A stretch of 64,000 nt of DNA from NCBI GenBank assembly GCA_033439295.1, contig JAVTLE010000017.1, positions 186,001 through 250,000 on the forward strand, in the 5' to 3' direction. Shown here one piece after another: positions 49,578 to 61,600 of the stretch (within the stretch, counting starts at the first letter, position 1; every line of letters begins with the position of its first letter). Both the position numbers and the translations under genes were made by a program. Below the pieces are notes generated by a model, which saw only the letters and a program-made list of their open reading frames with translations, ran no database searches and was not told the origin of the DNA. Source of the DNA: Deuterostichococcus epilithicus. Taxonomy: Eukaryota > Chlorophyta > Trebouxiophyceae > Prasiolales > Stichococcaceae.

Positions 49578-52500
49578 GGCCTGAGCGGCCGCGCCAGCCG
49601 CCGCGGCTTCAGCCGCAGCGGCGGCACTGCCTCAGGGGGGCCGCCGGACCTTAGCCCGCTGCTTGACCCGCTGCTGCGGTCTGTGGGCCTCAATGGCGGC
49701 AGCGCCGCCGGCAGGAATGCAGCTGCGCCGGCGGCGGCGGCAGCCNGCGGGGCCGNCAGTGCGTCCCGGTCAGCCGCCAGGGTGGGCGGCGCAGGCATGC
49801 TGGCGGCCATCGTGGCATGTGTCACGGCGGCGTGGGCGTCCAGGCCCGGGCGGGACAGCTTTGCGGAGTATGCGTCTCAGGCAGCGCACAGGGGCTTTGG
49901 CCGCTGGCCAGGTGTGTGGCTCGACCGCGTTCCCCAAATGAGGCTGTTGATGGTGTCTGCCGTGTGCTTGTCGATCATGCTCTGCCTGCACCGCCGCAAG
50001 TGCTTATGCATGCTGTGCAGCTGTGCCGGTGCATCGTGAGGGCAGGCGCCACTTGGGAAGTGCCCAAGCGAGGGCACGCCATAGTGAAGCACGGCGCACT
50101 ATTGCAGTGCGTATGCAAGGCTCGACGCCTGCGACCTGCGCCCGCAGGCCTGGCGGTGGCGTCGCTGCTGCGGCTGCAGCAGGCGACGGGCGTGGGGCTC
50201 AAGTTTTACAACCTCGGCGTGGTGACGCTGGCGCGCTACCAGGGGCTCTGGTTCGCCGGTGCCTTTGGCCGCTGGGCGCCGCTGCCGTCGCCCTGGCTGG
50301 TGCGCAAATGACTCAACACATGCGAGATACCCACACTGCTTTGTCCAGGGTTCATGACCTCGGGGGTGGGACACCCCTGGAAAATGCAGTGCCAGGAGTC
50401 AGCTGGCGAAAGCCTGACCAATGCCCCCAGACATGGTGCTTGTGGGGTGGCAGGCGAGATCACGAAAAAACACACCGCAGCGCCGCGGCACCTGACGCCG
50501 CATGTTGGGCACATCGCAGACGCTGCGAGGAAGTGTGCCCGCCTGTCCCGCAGACCGTCCTCAATGGACAGACAGCGTGCAGCAGCAGTGGCTGCAGTCC
50601 CAGGACTGCAGATGTTCAAGAACAGCCTTGCTTCTCAGCGCCCCTCTGCCCAGTGTGGCCCCACGAACATCTGCCTCTGCAAAACCACATCGTCTCAACA
50701 AATCGTTTTGCTCCGCAGCTGCGCAAGCTGCTGCCGTCGGCATTTTCTCTCTTCTGTCAGAAATCATTGCCAATTGTCTTGCACCAGCTTTTCCCCCAGA
50801 CCCCGGTGACAAAACTCAACACGCTCAAAACCTAGTTTCTGACTCCGCAGGTGCGCATGCTGCTGCCATCGGCGTCCACCCTGCTGGCGGTGTTCTTCGT
50901 CCTGTTCTACCTGCTGCGGCGGGCGGCGTCGCCACCGGCGGTGATCCGGCACCTGGAGGTTGGGCCGGGTGCCTGGCCGACGGCATACCTGTTGGCAGGT
51001 GACATCTCTTGGCATGAGCTTGGCGTCTCCTGACACACACATGTACCTTTGGCGGCCAATGTGCAGCGGCTGCCCCCGCCGCCACGCTGCCGCAGGGGAC
51101 CCAGATACGCCAATGCAGCCCACTGCTGCAGGAAGCAGGGAAAGCATCAGCGCAGCCCTGCTGACGTCTGGCTGCACGCTGCGCTGCAGGCCACCGGGCT
51201 GTGCTAAGAAGCTTGCCAAGCACAGCACCTGCACTTGCAGACGGGCTACACCATTCCGCTGCCAGTTTGAGAAACGTTGCATCTACGTGCAGGCCTGTGC
51301 CACGACTCTGCGGTTCGGACAGCAGCGGCCGCGGCATTCGTGCTCACAGCCGGCCGGAAGCTGGAAACAGCCGTCGGCGGCGGCGCCCGCCTGTTTGCCG
51401 TCTTTGCCGCAGGCGCGCACATGCTGTTGGGGTGTTAGGGTCCAGCAGTGTGAACGCAAGGTTCGACATGAACAAGGTCTGCATCAGGCTGAGACCTTAT
51501 GCAGCCATGCGCAGTCCCTCAGCATCAAACTCTAGTCAGCCCACCTGTCATTGCGGTCCGCATGCTGACCAGCCAAAGTGTACAGTGCTTGCCTCTGCAG
51601 CCGCTGGGGGTGCAGTAGCATGCCGTCCAGCATGTGGCGCCGATTCTGCAGGGCGTCTATTGGAATCGCTGCACGGGCTAGCTAGCTATCGAAATGCTGC
51701 AAGATGCGCCTCAGGGCATGACAGCAGCGGCTGAGCCTGCTGCACCCACATTGACGAGCGGAGGAATGTGCGCGGTTCCATGTGTGCATGCAGACTCGTA
51801 TGCGTTCCGTGTACTGAACAGCAGGCTGCGCAGGTCCGCGGCGTCATGCGGGCGGCGCAGCAGCATCGCCGTGTGCGCCTTTCTGAGGCTGCTTCCACAT
51901 CAGTTGATATCGGGAAGTTCGTGTACATGCAGGCACTATGCTCACATATGGCGCTGTGTGGGTGGCCCAGCGGTCGCGCCGCACGCGCCTGTGGCGCGCC
52001 ACCGGCAGCGGACCGGGGCTCGCCGCGCTGCTGGCGTTTGCCGNCNTNGCCGCGCCGGGCACTGTCATCCTGACCCTGCCGGCGCTGGGGGAGCTCCCAG
52101 GAATGGTGGCATCGGGCGCGGCGGCCAGCGCGGTGATCGACGGAATTCGCGGCACAGCTCTGAATGGCCTGAGCGGCGCTGCTGGCGAAATACAGAGGCA
52201 GCTACGGGCGGCGATGGGGCTGCCTGCAGGCGGGCAGGCGGNAGCGGTCGGCGGCGGCGCCGGCCGCAGCGGCGCACGCGGCCGGTCCGCCGCCGCGCCA
52301 GCCAGGGCGGCAGTGGCCGGCTCGCGGCAGCCGCCCCGACCACCGCTGCGCCCGCCGCCGCGGCCCCGCCGGCACGCGGCCAAGCGGCCGAGCGCAGCTT
52401 CCGGCGTCGCCATCTTCCCGCTCCGCCTGTCGGCAGCGCAGCTACTGGCCGCCATGGCGGCGCCCTCCCTGCTGAGCCTGGTCCCCGCAGCGCTGGCGTG

Positions 52501-52882
52501 GGCGGTCGTAGCGCCGAGGCTGTTTAAGACGTATTCCGGCGCCGGCGGCGGCAGGCACGCCGGGCTCAGCAGCAGGCAAGCGAGCGAACTAAGCGTTGAG
52601 CCGTTGCCTGTTCCCTCTCGCCTTGTCTGGAACGTTGCAGACTGTCAGTGAGGCTGCTAATTCGCCAGTCGGCAACTGAACCCGTGCACACTTGAGGGTT
52701 CAATGTCTCGCGGTTTCACTGTTCCGCTTGTTGACATGCCGACTTTGATTCGCTGCAGGCCACGCGGCAGTGCCGCAGCGACCAGGCGGGCCAAAGCTGC
52801 GGCGGGGGCGCTGGCCGTGCACACCACCGGCGTCGCCGCAGGGCTGGCGCTGCACTGGGCGGTGGGGCGGTCTGGCCTGTAG
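49578..52882 (+). CDS. Multi-pass membrane protein of unknown family, possibly fused to the rhomboid
   Basis: Exons 49578-49911, 50148-50299, 50851-50998, 51350-51412, 51933-52530 and 52759-52882 are in phase (473 codons). Hydrophobic segments include GMLAAIVACVTAAWA, STLLAVFFVLFYLL, LLAFAxxAAPGTVILTLPAL and PSLLSLVPAALAWAVVA. Between them are conserved-looking amphipathic blocks (LRLQQATGVGLKFYNLGVV, RYQGLWFAGAFGRWAP) and a Pro/Arg-rich loop. There is no good start codon before residue 74 of the first exon (ATG 49799) and the phase matches the end of the rhomboid exon chain, so one long gene is possible. The intron at 51413 needs a GC donor (CAG|GCGCGC); without it a TAG follows at 51436. 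Six N bases fall in exons. No family recognised. Confidence 0.6.
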
Positions 52883-53790
52883 CAATGGCCCCGCAATTCT
52901 GAGACAATGTCTAGGCGATCGAGTTGGCACGCGGTGGAGCTGCCGATCTAAAACAAGAGCGCTGCAATCTGCAGGATTGATTCAGTCAGTCTAGGCGTGG
53001 TCAGGCGCCCGGGCTCAACCAACTGGGTGCTGATATGTGGGCATGAGCGTGACGGCTGCTGGTTTCGACCAGGCGATGAGCTTCAACCTCGGCATTCCAA
53101 TTGATGCAGAGCAACCACAGCATCCAGGTCCTCCTTCTTCGTCAGCAGAGGCCGTGGATGTATTTAACGACAAGATAGATACAGAGTTCAACCATCCCAT
53201 ACAGTACAGGGAACGTAAGCCCTCACTAGCGCTACCCTTAAAGGCTGCTGAAAAGATGTGCCCAACCCGGCAACTGAAGCGCGTTCCTGCTGCAATTCGA
53301 TTGTGCCAGGCCCAACCTGCCGCCAACCTGCCGCTCCGCGTGCTTTGAGGTCCTAACAAAATGCCGCCCCCACTGCCCCTGCAAATTGCTTGCGGCGGCA
53401 GTCTGGAAGTGGCAGCCTCTGCCACCGAAGCGGTGTGCTGGGCAATGCTGCTGTTCCGGAAATTGTTCACACACGTCGATCTAAAAGATCTTCATCTGCA
53501 AGTTTTCACACACAATGGCTGGATGTCGGGGTTTCGACGTGAATCCCATCATGCGACCGATCGCTCGCCAAGCTACGTTCGACACCCTGGAGGCCCCTTA
53601 CTTCGGAGACTCTTGTGCTCTCCCGCCAATGCTTATGCTGCGGCACCCAGAGCACGCCCGCTGGTGGTGGCAATTGGCGATTCAGCAGTGCCGCCACAAC
53701 GCCGCAGGGCCGTCAGGCCTGAATCAGTGCCGCGGACCCCGTGCATCCATAGCGGCCACCCGCCCCAACAGCATGCGGGGTGCCGCGCCC
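52883..53790. other. Intergenic, convergent, no gene found
   Basis: This lies between the stop at 52882 (+) and the stop at 53791 (-). Open frames such as 53361-53819 (+) lack splice or family support. Confidence 0.35.
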
Positions 53791-54489
53791 TCAAGGCTTG
53801 CCGTGGCCCGTGTCGGTGAGCTCCCCAGCACGGATGCGGTCCCAAATTTTCTGATACACGCGCCGCTTCTTGCTGAAGCTCCACGTCTGGAAAGTGTCCC
53901 ACCACTGCCGCCAGTAGACTGCCTTTCTCGCCGCGTCGGCGTCCTGGAAGTCAGAATCAGGGGTTTCGACATGATGTTCGGAGTAGGTTCATTGGCAAGC
54001 ACCGCGGCGCCAGTACAGCGCCTTCCTCGCCTCACTGGCGATCTGGACAGCGGTGGGCCTCAGGACACCGACTCCAAGATGTAAGTGAGACTGTGGATGC
54101 AGGTGCTGAAGCAATCAGACCGCCAGCTTCCACTGCTTCGTGAGCGAACTGCGCACAGAGCTCCTGAATCTAACGCTGTTCGCAGCAGTATGTCGCATGA
54201 GAGGTTTGCGCCCAGGAGAGCCAGCAACACAGCGACAAAGCTACCGCTGGGCTGCCAGCAAGCACCGCTGCATCCATCCTGCATGATTGACGTGATCAAT
54301 GCGCACCCGTTTGCTCTGCAGGCGCTGCGCCGTGAAGGCCTTGCGCGAGTACTGCTGCGCCACGGCATTGCAGTCCAGGCTGGCTGGCTTCAGGTTGGCG
54401 TGTGGGTCCGGCGCAGGGTTGAGAAACGGCGGCGCCTCCTGCTAGTAGGAAGTTGGCGCAGACTCAGCATCTTGCTGCTGCTGGCTCAT
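53791..54489 (-). CDS. Small basic/aromatic protein, with in-frame TAG or unseen first exon
   Basis: Terminal exon 53791-53943 encodes ARKAVYWRQWWDTFQTWSF then KKRRVYQKIWDRIRAGEL. The upstream exon, ending at 54307 with donor CGG|GTGCGC, encodes PPFLNPAPDPHANLKPASLD then AVAQQYSRKAFTAQRLQSKR. Both join in phase 0. Reading up, an ATG at 54489 opens MSQQQQDAESAPTSY, but a TAG at 54442-54444 interrupts before the exon body. Either the true exon starts after that TAG (it can serve as an acceptor), or there is a base error. I do not recognise the family; the Trp/Lys/Arg-rich end resembles small organellar proteins, which is only an impression. A decayed copy of the last exon start lies near 54010-54050. 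Confidence 0.55.
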
Positions 54490-54500
54490 TGCCGATCACC

Positions 54501-56564
54501 TCACTTTGGGTCTTGAATCGGGTAGCAGCAACTGTACAGATTTCGATCAGCAGCCGAAAGGGCAGCCCTTGATGCAGGACACAGGACGCGCATGAGCCGC
54601 GGGGCGCCAGGACAGGGCAGGCCGCACGACCGCGGCCACCGGGGGGGGGTTGCAAGCCCTGCTGCAGGTGACAAAGAAGAGGCGGAGCAGGAGAGCCGAG
54701 AGGCGGCCACCTCACTGTCCGGGATGGTGAGGCTGCAGTCTACCCGCCGCAGCGATATCGCAAAAACGCCCCAGCGGTCCGTGTCGGAGGCGATCTGCGC
54801 GACGAATCACACAGGGTTCGCGAAGGAACGCCACGGCGAGAAGAACTAGTTCAAGCGCCGCCAGGGAGCAGTTGTCATGCCCACGAGTACTTCATGCAGC
54901 CTTCTCTCACAAGGCACAACAGTCAACAGAGGCGCATTTCCGCACCTTTTCCATGGCCCACTGCGACATGTCCAGGTGCAGGTAGTCACCGCAGCACCAG
55001 CGCTTGTTGCTTTCCGCATTGGCCGGGTAGTTGCAAGGGCAGGTGTCCGTGATCTTGACCTGCAGCACAATGAACCCAACACATGACGGAGGCAGCGGCG
55101 CATCGCCTGGAGTCGAAGCGCAAGTGTGTGCGGCTCCTCCGCGGGCTTGCGAGCCGCCATCTGGCGGCTGCCACAGTAAAACACGGCCGATACGGCAGAT
55201 GAGCCATGCGCCGTTGACGTGCAGCGGCGGACGGCAGCAAGGACTGTGCGCTGTGCGCTGCATTCGGAAGGGAGCGGGATTTCAAAGGCTTTCGGATGTG
55301 GCACCTTGACGGACTTGTTGCCAGGCAGGCACAGTCCCCGGCGGTCGAGACTGCTGCCCTCCACCGGGATGAAGTCGCTGCGACAGCGCACCTCCAAGCA
55401 TTCTCTGCGGCACAACCGGGGTGATATGTCAGGCAGCAGCTCGGCGTCTGGCACAGGGATTCGGAACCACGATGCGGAGTGGGCGTCATCACGGTAAGCC
55501 GCACACGATCGCAGCGCCAAGCACCGTCGGCCAGCACAGCCGCATGTTTGGATCCCGGAGCCAGTGGTACTGCTGCAGGAGTCTCTGCGTGCGCCGCCCC
55601 CTTTGCTGCGGCGGCAGCCCGGTGGGTTCCCAGAAGCATTGCAATGTAGGGGGCTGACCACAAAAAACTGCCCTCCATGGGAGCAGGTCCCACGATGCCG
55701 TGTACACCCTCTCGCAAACGGGACAACCGTGGACTTGAAGACGCCAGGCGGCCAGGAAACCCAATGTCAGTGCAGCGGTGGGAGCAGGATACCGCATCGT
55801 TATGCCACACCAGGACGCACCCGCAGTGGCCATACAGGTCAGACTTGTCCGAGACGGCAGTGATGTCCATTCCCTGCGCCAGCTCGTCCCCCCACCTGCG
55901 AGGAGCACAACATTGCTGCCGGTCCTGTGTTCATGTCTGCTAGCCACTGCAGCGACTGCGCTGGAGATAAGACCGCGCCGCCGGCGCGCCCCCTTCACCG
56001 TACGCAGTGTCAGCTCAATGCGCATGCATCCGCAGAAGCTGACGGCAGTCTGAAGCCAGGCAGCTGCTGTTGATTGTATCCAAGAGCTGTGTTGCATTAA
56101 CAGCTCTGGATATCCGCTGCTGCTGATGCGGGGCGGCCTGGCAGTGGCAGGCTATTACCAGCTCTGGATATCCACTGCCGCTGCTGCAGGCGTCGCATGC
56201 GCAGCTTGTGACGACGCAGGCAATCCAGGCATGCAGGTCTGTCATACAAGCATTCAACTGAGATCTCACCTTTGAGGGCAAAGGAAGCCGTAGCCGCAGG
56301 AGCCTGCGCAACAGCCAAAACGTGTTCACAATCGAAAGACACCATATTAGCTTTGGTGGCCGGGGCGGCCGCAGGTCAGCCCAAATCGGTATTTTCTGCC
56401 TGCTTGTTGTTGTACCTACCTGTGTGAATCGACCACGCATCGCGTCCGTAGCAGGTTGCGCGGGCATCAGTCCACGAGCTTTCAGTGTCGAAGGATGCCG
56501 CCGGCGACGCCAGCACCAGAAGCACAGCTGCCGCAGTTGCCACGGCTGCTGTGCCGCGCAGCAT
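54501..56564 (-). CDS. Secreted expansin-like protein (double-psi beta-barrel domain)
   Basis: Exon 56420-56564 starts with a signal peptide (LRGTAAVATAAAVLLVLAS) and SWTDARATCYG. The chain 55821-55895 (ITAVSDKSDLYGHCG), 55305-55404 (ECLEVRCRSDF), 54946-55059 (VKITDTCPCNYPANAESNKR, WCCGDYLHLDMSQWAMEK) and 54794 downward (DTDRWGVFAISLRRVDC) is in phase and matches the expansin D1 domain, with its Cys pattern and the TDTCPCNYP and RWCCGD motifs. The exon linking the signal peptide to 55895 (expected GSCGYG) was not firmly placed. The last exon either ends at donor 54715 or reads on to a stop at 54501. Expansins loosen wall polysaccharide contacts without hydrolysis; some algal members lack the second domain. 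Confidence 0.75.
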
Positions 56565-57963
56565 GGTGGTGGCGAGCAGGCGGCGCGTCAACGTCGCCGA
56601 TGTACTGCTGGCCCGCCCGTTCGTCGCCGCCAGCAACTCCAGCTGGCTGTCAGACCAGAACGACCGCAGCGAAGTCGTCAGAGCTGTCAGAAGTCGGTGA
56701 TGCGTTGATGCTCGGCTCCGAATACGACTCGCGCACCTGCAGCGACGAGTGTGGCGGGGAGTTGTGCAAGTGCCGCGTGCCCGCAGATCGTCAATACTGT
56801 GACGCGCACTCGTCTCCCGCTGTACCTCCGATTACGCGCGGGTCAGCATCGTATTGCAGTCTGACCTCACTATGCCAACACTGGCGAGAACAAGCAGAAG
56901 CTTGCGTCGGTGTGCGACCCAGTCGACCAGCAGGTCCATCACAGCACAGCCTTCGCATGCATCTCCGATTCGTATAAAGTCGCCCGCTAGCGCTGTCAGG
57001 TTGAAGCTCTTGCGAAATAGGCCTCATGGCGCGCCAAAGACAGCAGGCAGCACCACCGCTACGACAGCTGCTTAGCTCTCAGTGCTGAGGGTGCGACACT
57101 ACCACTGAGCTGGGCCCGGATCTCAAATTCGCCGATGCCGCAGCGGGGCCAGCTAGCGCTGCTGGCATGAAGCCCGAAGCAGATGCGCAGCGGTGCTGGG
57201 CTGCAGCACTGGTACTCGCAAACGCATGTGGCGTCTGAGCCTGAGCAGGAGCGAAACCAGGGCCTGCGGCCTCCGACTGCGGCCAACCTCATTTTCAGAT
57301 AGGGGCCTAGATAGAGCGTGGCAGCGTCTGCAGGTGCGACCGAAATGATCGCAGCCGGCGCAGCATTCAGCTGCGTCTGGCATATTAGCTTGATCTTCTT
57401 GTGAACAGACAGGATGCAAGTGTCAGAAAGCAAAGGTCAAGTACCGGATGGACCCGGCGGGCGGCGGCCAGACAAGGCCTCCGTCCTGGCGTGTGGCAAG
57501 TGTACACCTTCGACTCCCCCGAGACCCTCCAATTGTATGGAAGACTGCCACTTCCACTGCCTGCAGGCAGTGTGGGTTTCCATCCGTTTCTCCTGATTCC
57601 AGGTGTCGATCAAGGGCGAGGGGCACCAGCTGGCAGTCTGTCTCCAAGGATGACGACCAGCCTGCCACCGTCAGCACAGGCACCACTTTCGGGTGCTCGC
57701 GCTGCAGATGGCCGCACTGCAAATTGCCCGCGCTCCATCGATTTCGAGACACTCTTGCCGCGAAGAGCTTCGGCGTCAAGCAATGGAAGTGAGCTGCGGC
57801 TGCGGCACACCCACAGCTGTTTGCAGCAGCGGCAGTTGACGGTGATGCAGCTGCCAAACGTTCATGTTGAGCAGGTACCAGTTTAAAATCATACCCTAGC
57901 GGTACAAACTACAAAGGAAGATCTGCTGACTTGACTTTCTAGACGAGCGCAAACCAGGGGTGG

Positions 57964-58192
57964 GCGGCCTCTAAGCGCACAAAGTCGCATTCCTCCTTGC
58001 AGAGGAGGCTGCTGCGGACCCAACAAACTACAAGTGACGGAGTCATTCCGGCGGCCTCTGAATGGGTGATGTCACATAATCCTCTTTTGGCAGAGGAGAC
58101 CGCCACGCCGCGATCGGATCAACAGCAATTCAATTGCAGCGGCCTCTGAAAAAGGGCTCGACGCCATCCTCTGTTTCGCAGAGGAGGCCGCT
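57964..58192. repeat. Three-unit tandem array of stem-loop elements, period about 88 bp
   Basis: Each unit begins GCGGCCTCT (57964, 58051, 58139) and about 36-40 nt later carries GCAGAGGAG (57999, 58090, 58178), a near-complement of the start, so each unit can fold. On the minus strand the units encode related short peptides (AASSAKQRMASSPFSEAA, AVSSAKRGLCDITHSEAA). Confidence 0.8.
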
Positions 58193-58547
58193 GGGGTGAG
58201 GCGCGCTTGCAAAACTCGGGCGGCGCCTTTCAGGTACAAGTCCCTTCCACCGGGTGTCAGACGGTGCTGTCCCACCCCACCGACACGGCAGGCACCCGCC
58301 GTGCTGTCGGATGTCCGACCCTGCCATCAGACGACTGGCCGTGTCATCCCACTGTCCTCCTCCCGCTGCCAGCCTTCTCCAGGCACCGCAGGCCAAGCGG
58401 CTGCTCCCTCCCCCCCGCCTCCGACAGCCACCGCCTTCCACCGGCCAGCTGAGGCTGTCTGCGCCTCCAGGCCGAGAATGCGGTGCGAACTTTCCCGCCG
58501 CAGCCCAGGCTGAGCCTGAGTCCACCCGAGCGCCCCCCGCCGCAGCG

Positions 58548-58552
58548 TTACA
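58548..58552 (-). terminator. TGTAA polyadenylation motif for MTHFR
   Basis: This is TTACA on the plus strand, 51 nt beyond the MTHFR stop codon at 58603. Confidence 0.6.
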
Positions 58553-58602
58553 GGGTTTAAGCTCAAGGACGCCGCCGACTTCGCCGCCGCCGCCTGCCGG
58601 CT

Positions 58603-61600
58603 TCAGGAGGACGCCGCAGCTGCGTTCTCCAGGCCGAAGATGCGGTACAGGTCGCCGGAGATGAAGTCGTTGTCCACCAAGCTGACGAGGTACCTGATTA
58701 TAAATTTTGCGGTTGACAAACGTACTGAAATTGTTCTGACAGTTCAGGAGTACCACATTTTTGAAATGCTGTTGACACACCAAATATGATAGGGAAGCAC
58801 ACCAGGAGTCGACGATGCCGCCGATGAGGCGCGCGGCCGTGGAGCCCTCGCCGTAGAGGGCTGCCCACTCTGTCTGCCACAGCTGGAAGGCCTCGTCCTG
58901 TCACAGGAGACAGATCGGTTTCAAGGAGAGGTGCAGCGAAGCTGAGCTGGTGACAGCCTGACAGAGGCCACCCTCTAAGTGTGCCACAGCTAGAACGCCT
59001 CGTTCTGCAGGAGGGCGAGGGCATCCTCAGGAGATGCATCTCGACTGCTGGGATGCACGGCCGGCCCGTGCAACCGGCAGCCGGCTGCAGTGCTTCGCGT
59101 CGTTAGCGGAGGGCACTGCCCACGATGTGGCCAGGTGATGCTGTAGCGGCAACATGAACGACTGCCAAGGCAGCGGCGGCAACCGTGCGAGAGTCTGCTG
59201 ACGGGCGACCTGGCGACTGCATGCTCGGAGCCCTGCATTTGCTGTGACAGAGGAGCGGTCTTTCTGGGATGGAGGAGGACCTCCGGCCAGACCCTGATCA
59301 GCAAAGCTGAAGCTTCTCAAGTTTAAAAGCTGTTCCGGCACCTCAACGCACGGACACACACCTTCCAGACGAGGAAGGACTGCTGGTTGACGACCGTCGG
59401 CCAGAAACAAGGTCAGTATGTTTGGATTTTGTAGATCAATGCACCGACACGTACCTTCCAGACGAGGAACGACTGCTGGTCGACGACCGTCGGCTGGATG
59501 ATCTCCTTGCCGGGAAACACGCCCCACGTGACCGCGTTGGCGTCAGCTGAGGCCTGCGCACGGTTTTGGTACGGTTGCGCGCTGGGCACGTTCAGTGGAT
59601 GCCCACCGAGCAGGCCTACTCTGGCCGAGGAACGCCACTCTTACACATTCGGGACGCCCAACCGAAAGAAAGCCGTCCAATATCCGCCCGCAAAGGCCCC
59701 GCCGGAGGCGTAGACCACAACCCGGAGGCGGTTGTTAGGGTTTTGGGAGCTGCGCATGCGCGGCGACGCTGAGAATTGCCGCGCAAGCGCGAGCTGGACA
59801 CTAAAAGACTTGCGATCCAGCGCCCAAGCCAGAGGCGCAGTTGGCGGGCGTCCAGGCCACCCGTGGCGTTGACCGCCATGCAGGCAGGAGTCCTCCGCCC
59901 CTACGCCCCAAACAAATTCCGATGACAACACCAGCTGGAAGAGCGCACCTGGTTGGAGTGGAAGTCGCCCTTGCTGTTCACGGCCATGTACGTGAGCGAC
60001 GAGAACTCCGCCGCGGCTGCCTTCAGCGCCTCGAACTTGTCGGGCGCCACGAAAAACTCGACGTATGCCTTCTGGTACACGTACCTGCTCAAGTATCAGT
60101 ATTATATTTAGTGGAGGATCTGGATGAGGTTTAGCACCAAGCTTGTGCCTCATCTAGCGGCGCTGGGTGTGCGGCATTGGCCGCTGCATAAATCCTGTGC
60201 CGCATGGCCTGACGCATTCAAGTCCTGCATGAGTGAGAAATACGGTGGATGTGAAGAAAACGAGGTGTACGATAATCAAGCCACCTGACATTCCTCCTGG
60301 ACACGCGCATGCAACCCCAAGCCTGCCGCTTGACTTTTCGAAGCACCGTTTCGACACCCAACAAGCGTTGCACGTAGACTGGGTTTCTCAGGGTGCAGCA
60401 CTGCATGCGTCCGGTCTGCCGGCACAAAGGGGAGTCGCTCTCTCTGCCCAGCAGAAGAAGCTGGGGAAGCAGAGGAAACTGCGCACCCGCCCGGGCCGCC
60501 CCAGCCAACGGCGGCGTCGTCCGACGGCGCCGCGTTGACGCGCGGCTGCGAGTTGATGGTCAGGTACCCGCCGCGGTTGAGCGCCACCAGCTGCTGCGAG
60601 ATGGCAGAGCTCTCCTTCTGCAGGCCGCCGATCTCGTTCCACGGCATGACGTCCAGCTTGCCTGCGAAACAGATAATTCAACAAAACATAGAAAGCAGCA
60701 TTTACACGGTCGGAGCCGTCTGCATGGCGTCGTTGTGCATCAGAAGGAACCGCGCAATGTCTTGCTCCGCAGGCAAAGATCTGTTACATCGTGTGCTCGA
60801 AGGCTCCCAGCAACAGAAACATTGCAGATGACGCCAAGTGCGCCGCTCTGAACGCAACCAGCACCACAGTCAGGCGCTGCCAGTCCAGATGCACGACCAG
60901 AGTCTTGCTTCCTCCAAGGGGGTGGTCAGTGCTCGCAAGCTCGCCATGGCATGGCAGGATTGCCCACGCGGCCGCGGTGCAATGGCATACAAAGGCAGCT
61001 TGGCACAGTGGCCCGGCCCGAGGAAACCTGGCGCAACACAGTGCCGTGCGACGGACCGTCACGAGTAGCACAAGTTCACCTGCGGTGAACCAGTCCTCGA
61101 GACCTGGACGGTGCCTGCCGTGCTGAGCGGCAGACAGCTGATCACAAGGCAAAGACCACAACACACCCCTGGAGCACTGGCAGGGCAGGGTTTTCACAGT
61201 GCAGGAAGATCTGGACGGACACTATTTTCCTAATCAACCACAAACCGGACCGTTTTCTCTGCTATTCAATCCTGAGCAGCTGCCGCACCCGTGGTGTAGT
61301 CCACGAACACGCGGATGATGTCGGCCAGGCTGGCCGGCGCCTCGCCCCACGCGGCCTTTGCCTTCTCGCGCCGCTTGTCGCTGCCGGTGTGCCGCCGCAT
61401 GAACTGGTAGTCGCTCAGGGTGCCGTACGCCGGGCTGCGCGAGTTGCCCCAGCGGCCCGCCGGGAAGCGGTCCCAGTCGGCGGTGCGCTTCAGGTACGCC
61501 TGCGGCCGGTTGGACCTGCGGTGCGGGGTCCCAGGCGATGGAACATGGAAGGAGAAACACGGAAGGAAATATACGAACTTCCTTGTGACAGGGCCGCTGG

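Larger units (their letters stand above)
56565..58602. other. Unassigned region containing a hairpin array
   Basis: A minus-strand frame at 57059-57433 and a plus-strand exon-like piece ending at about 57792 (TTFGCSRCRWPHCKL) are protein-like, but neither could be linked into a gene. Positions 57964-58192 hold a tandem hairpin array. A degraded copy of the MTHFR terminal coding exon lies at about 58455-58500. Confidence 0.35.

Noticed and set aside
51436-51438. TAG at 51436-51438 as the true stop of the multi-TM protein
   Set aside because: A GC donor at 51413 followed by the acceptor before 51933 keeps phase and continues a membrane protein; this section's end resembles one of the exon-edge copies. 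Kept only as an alternative.
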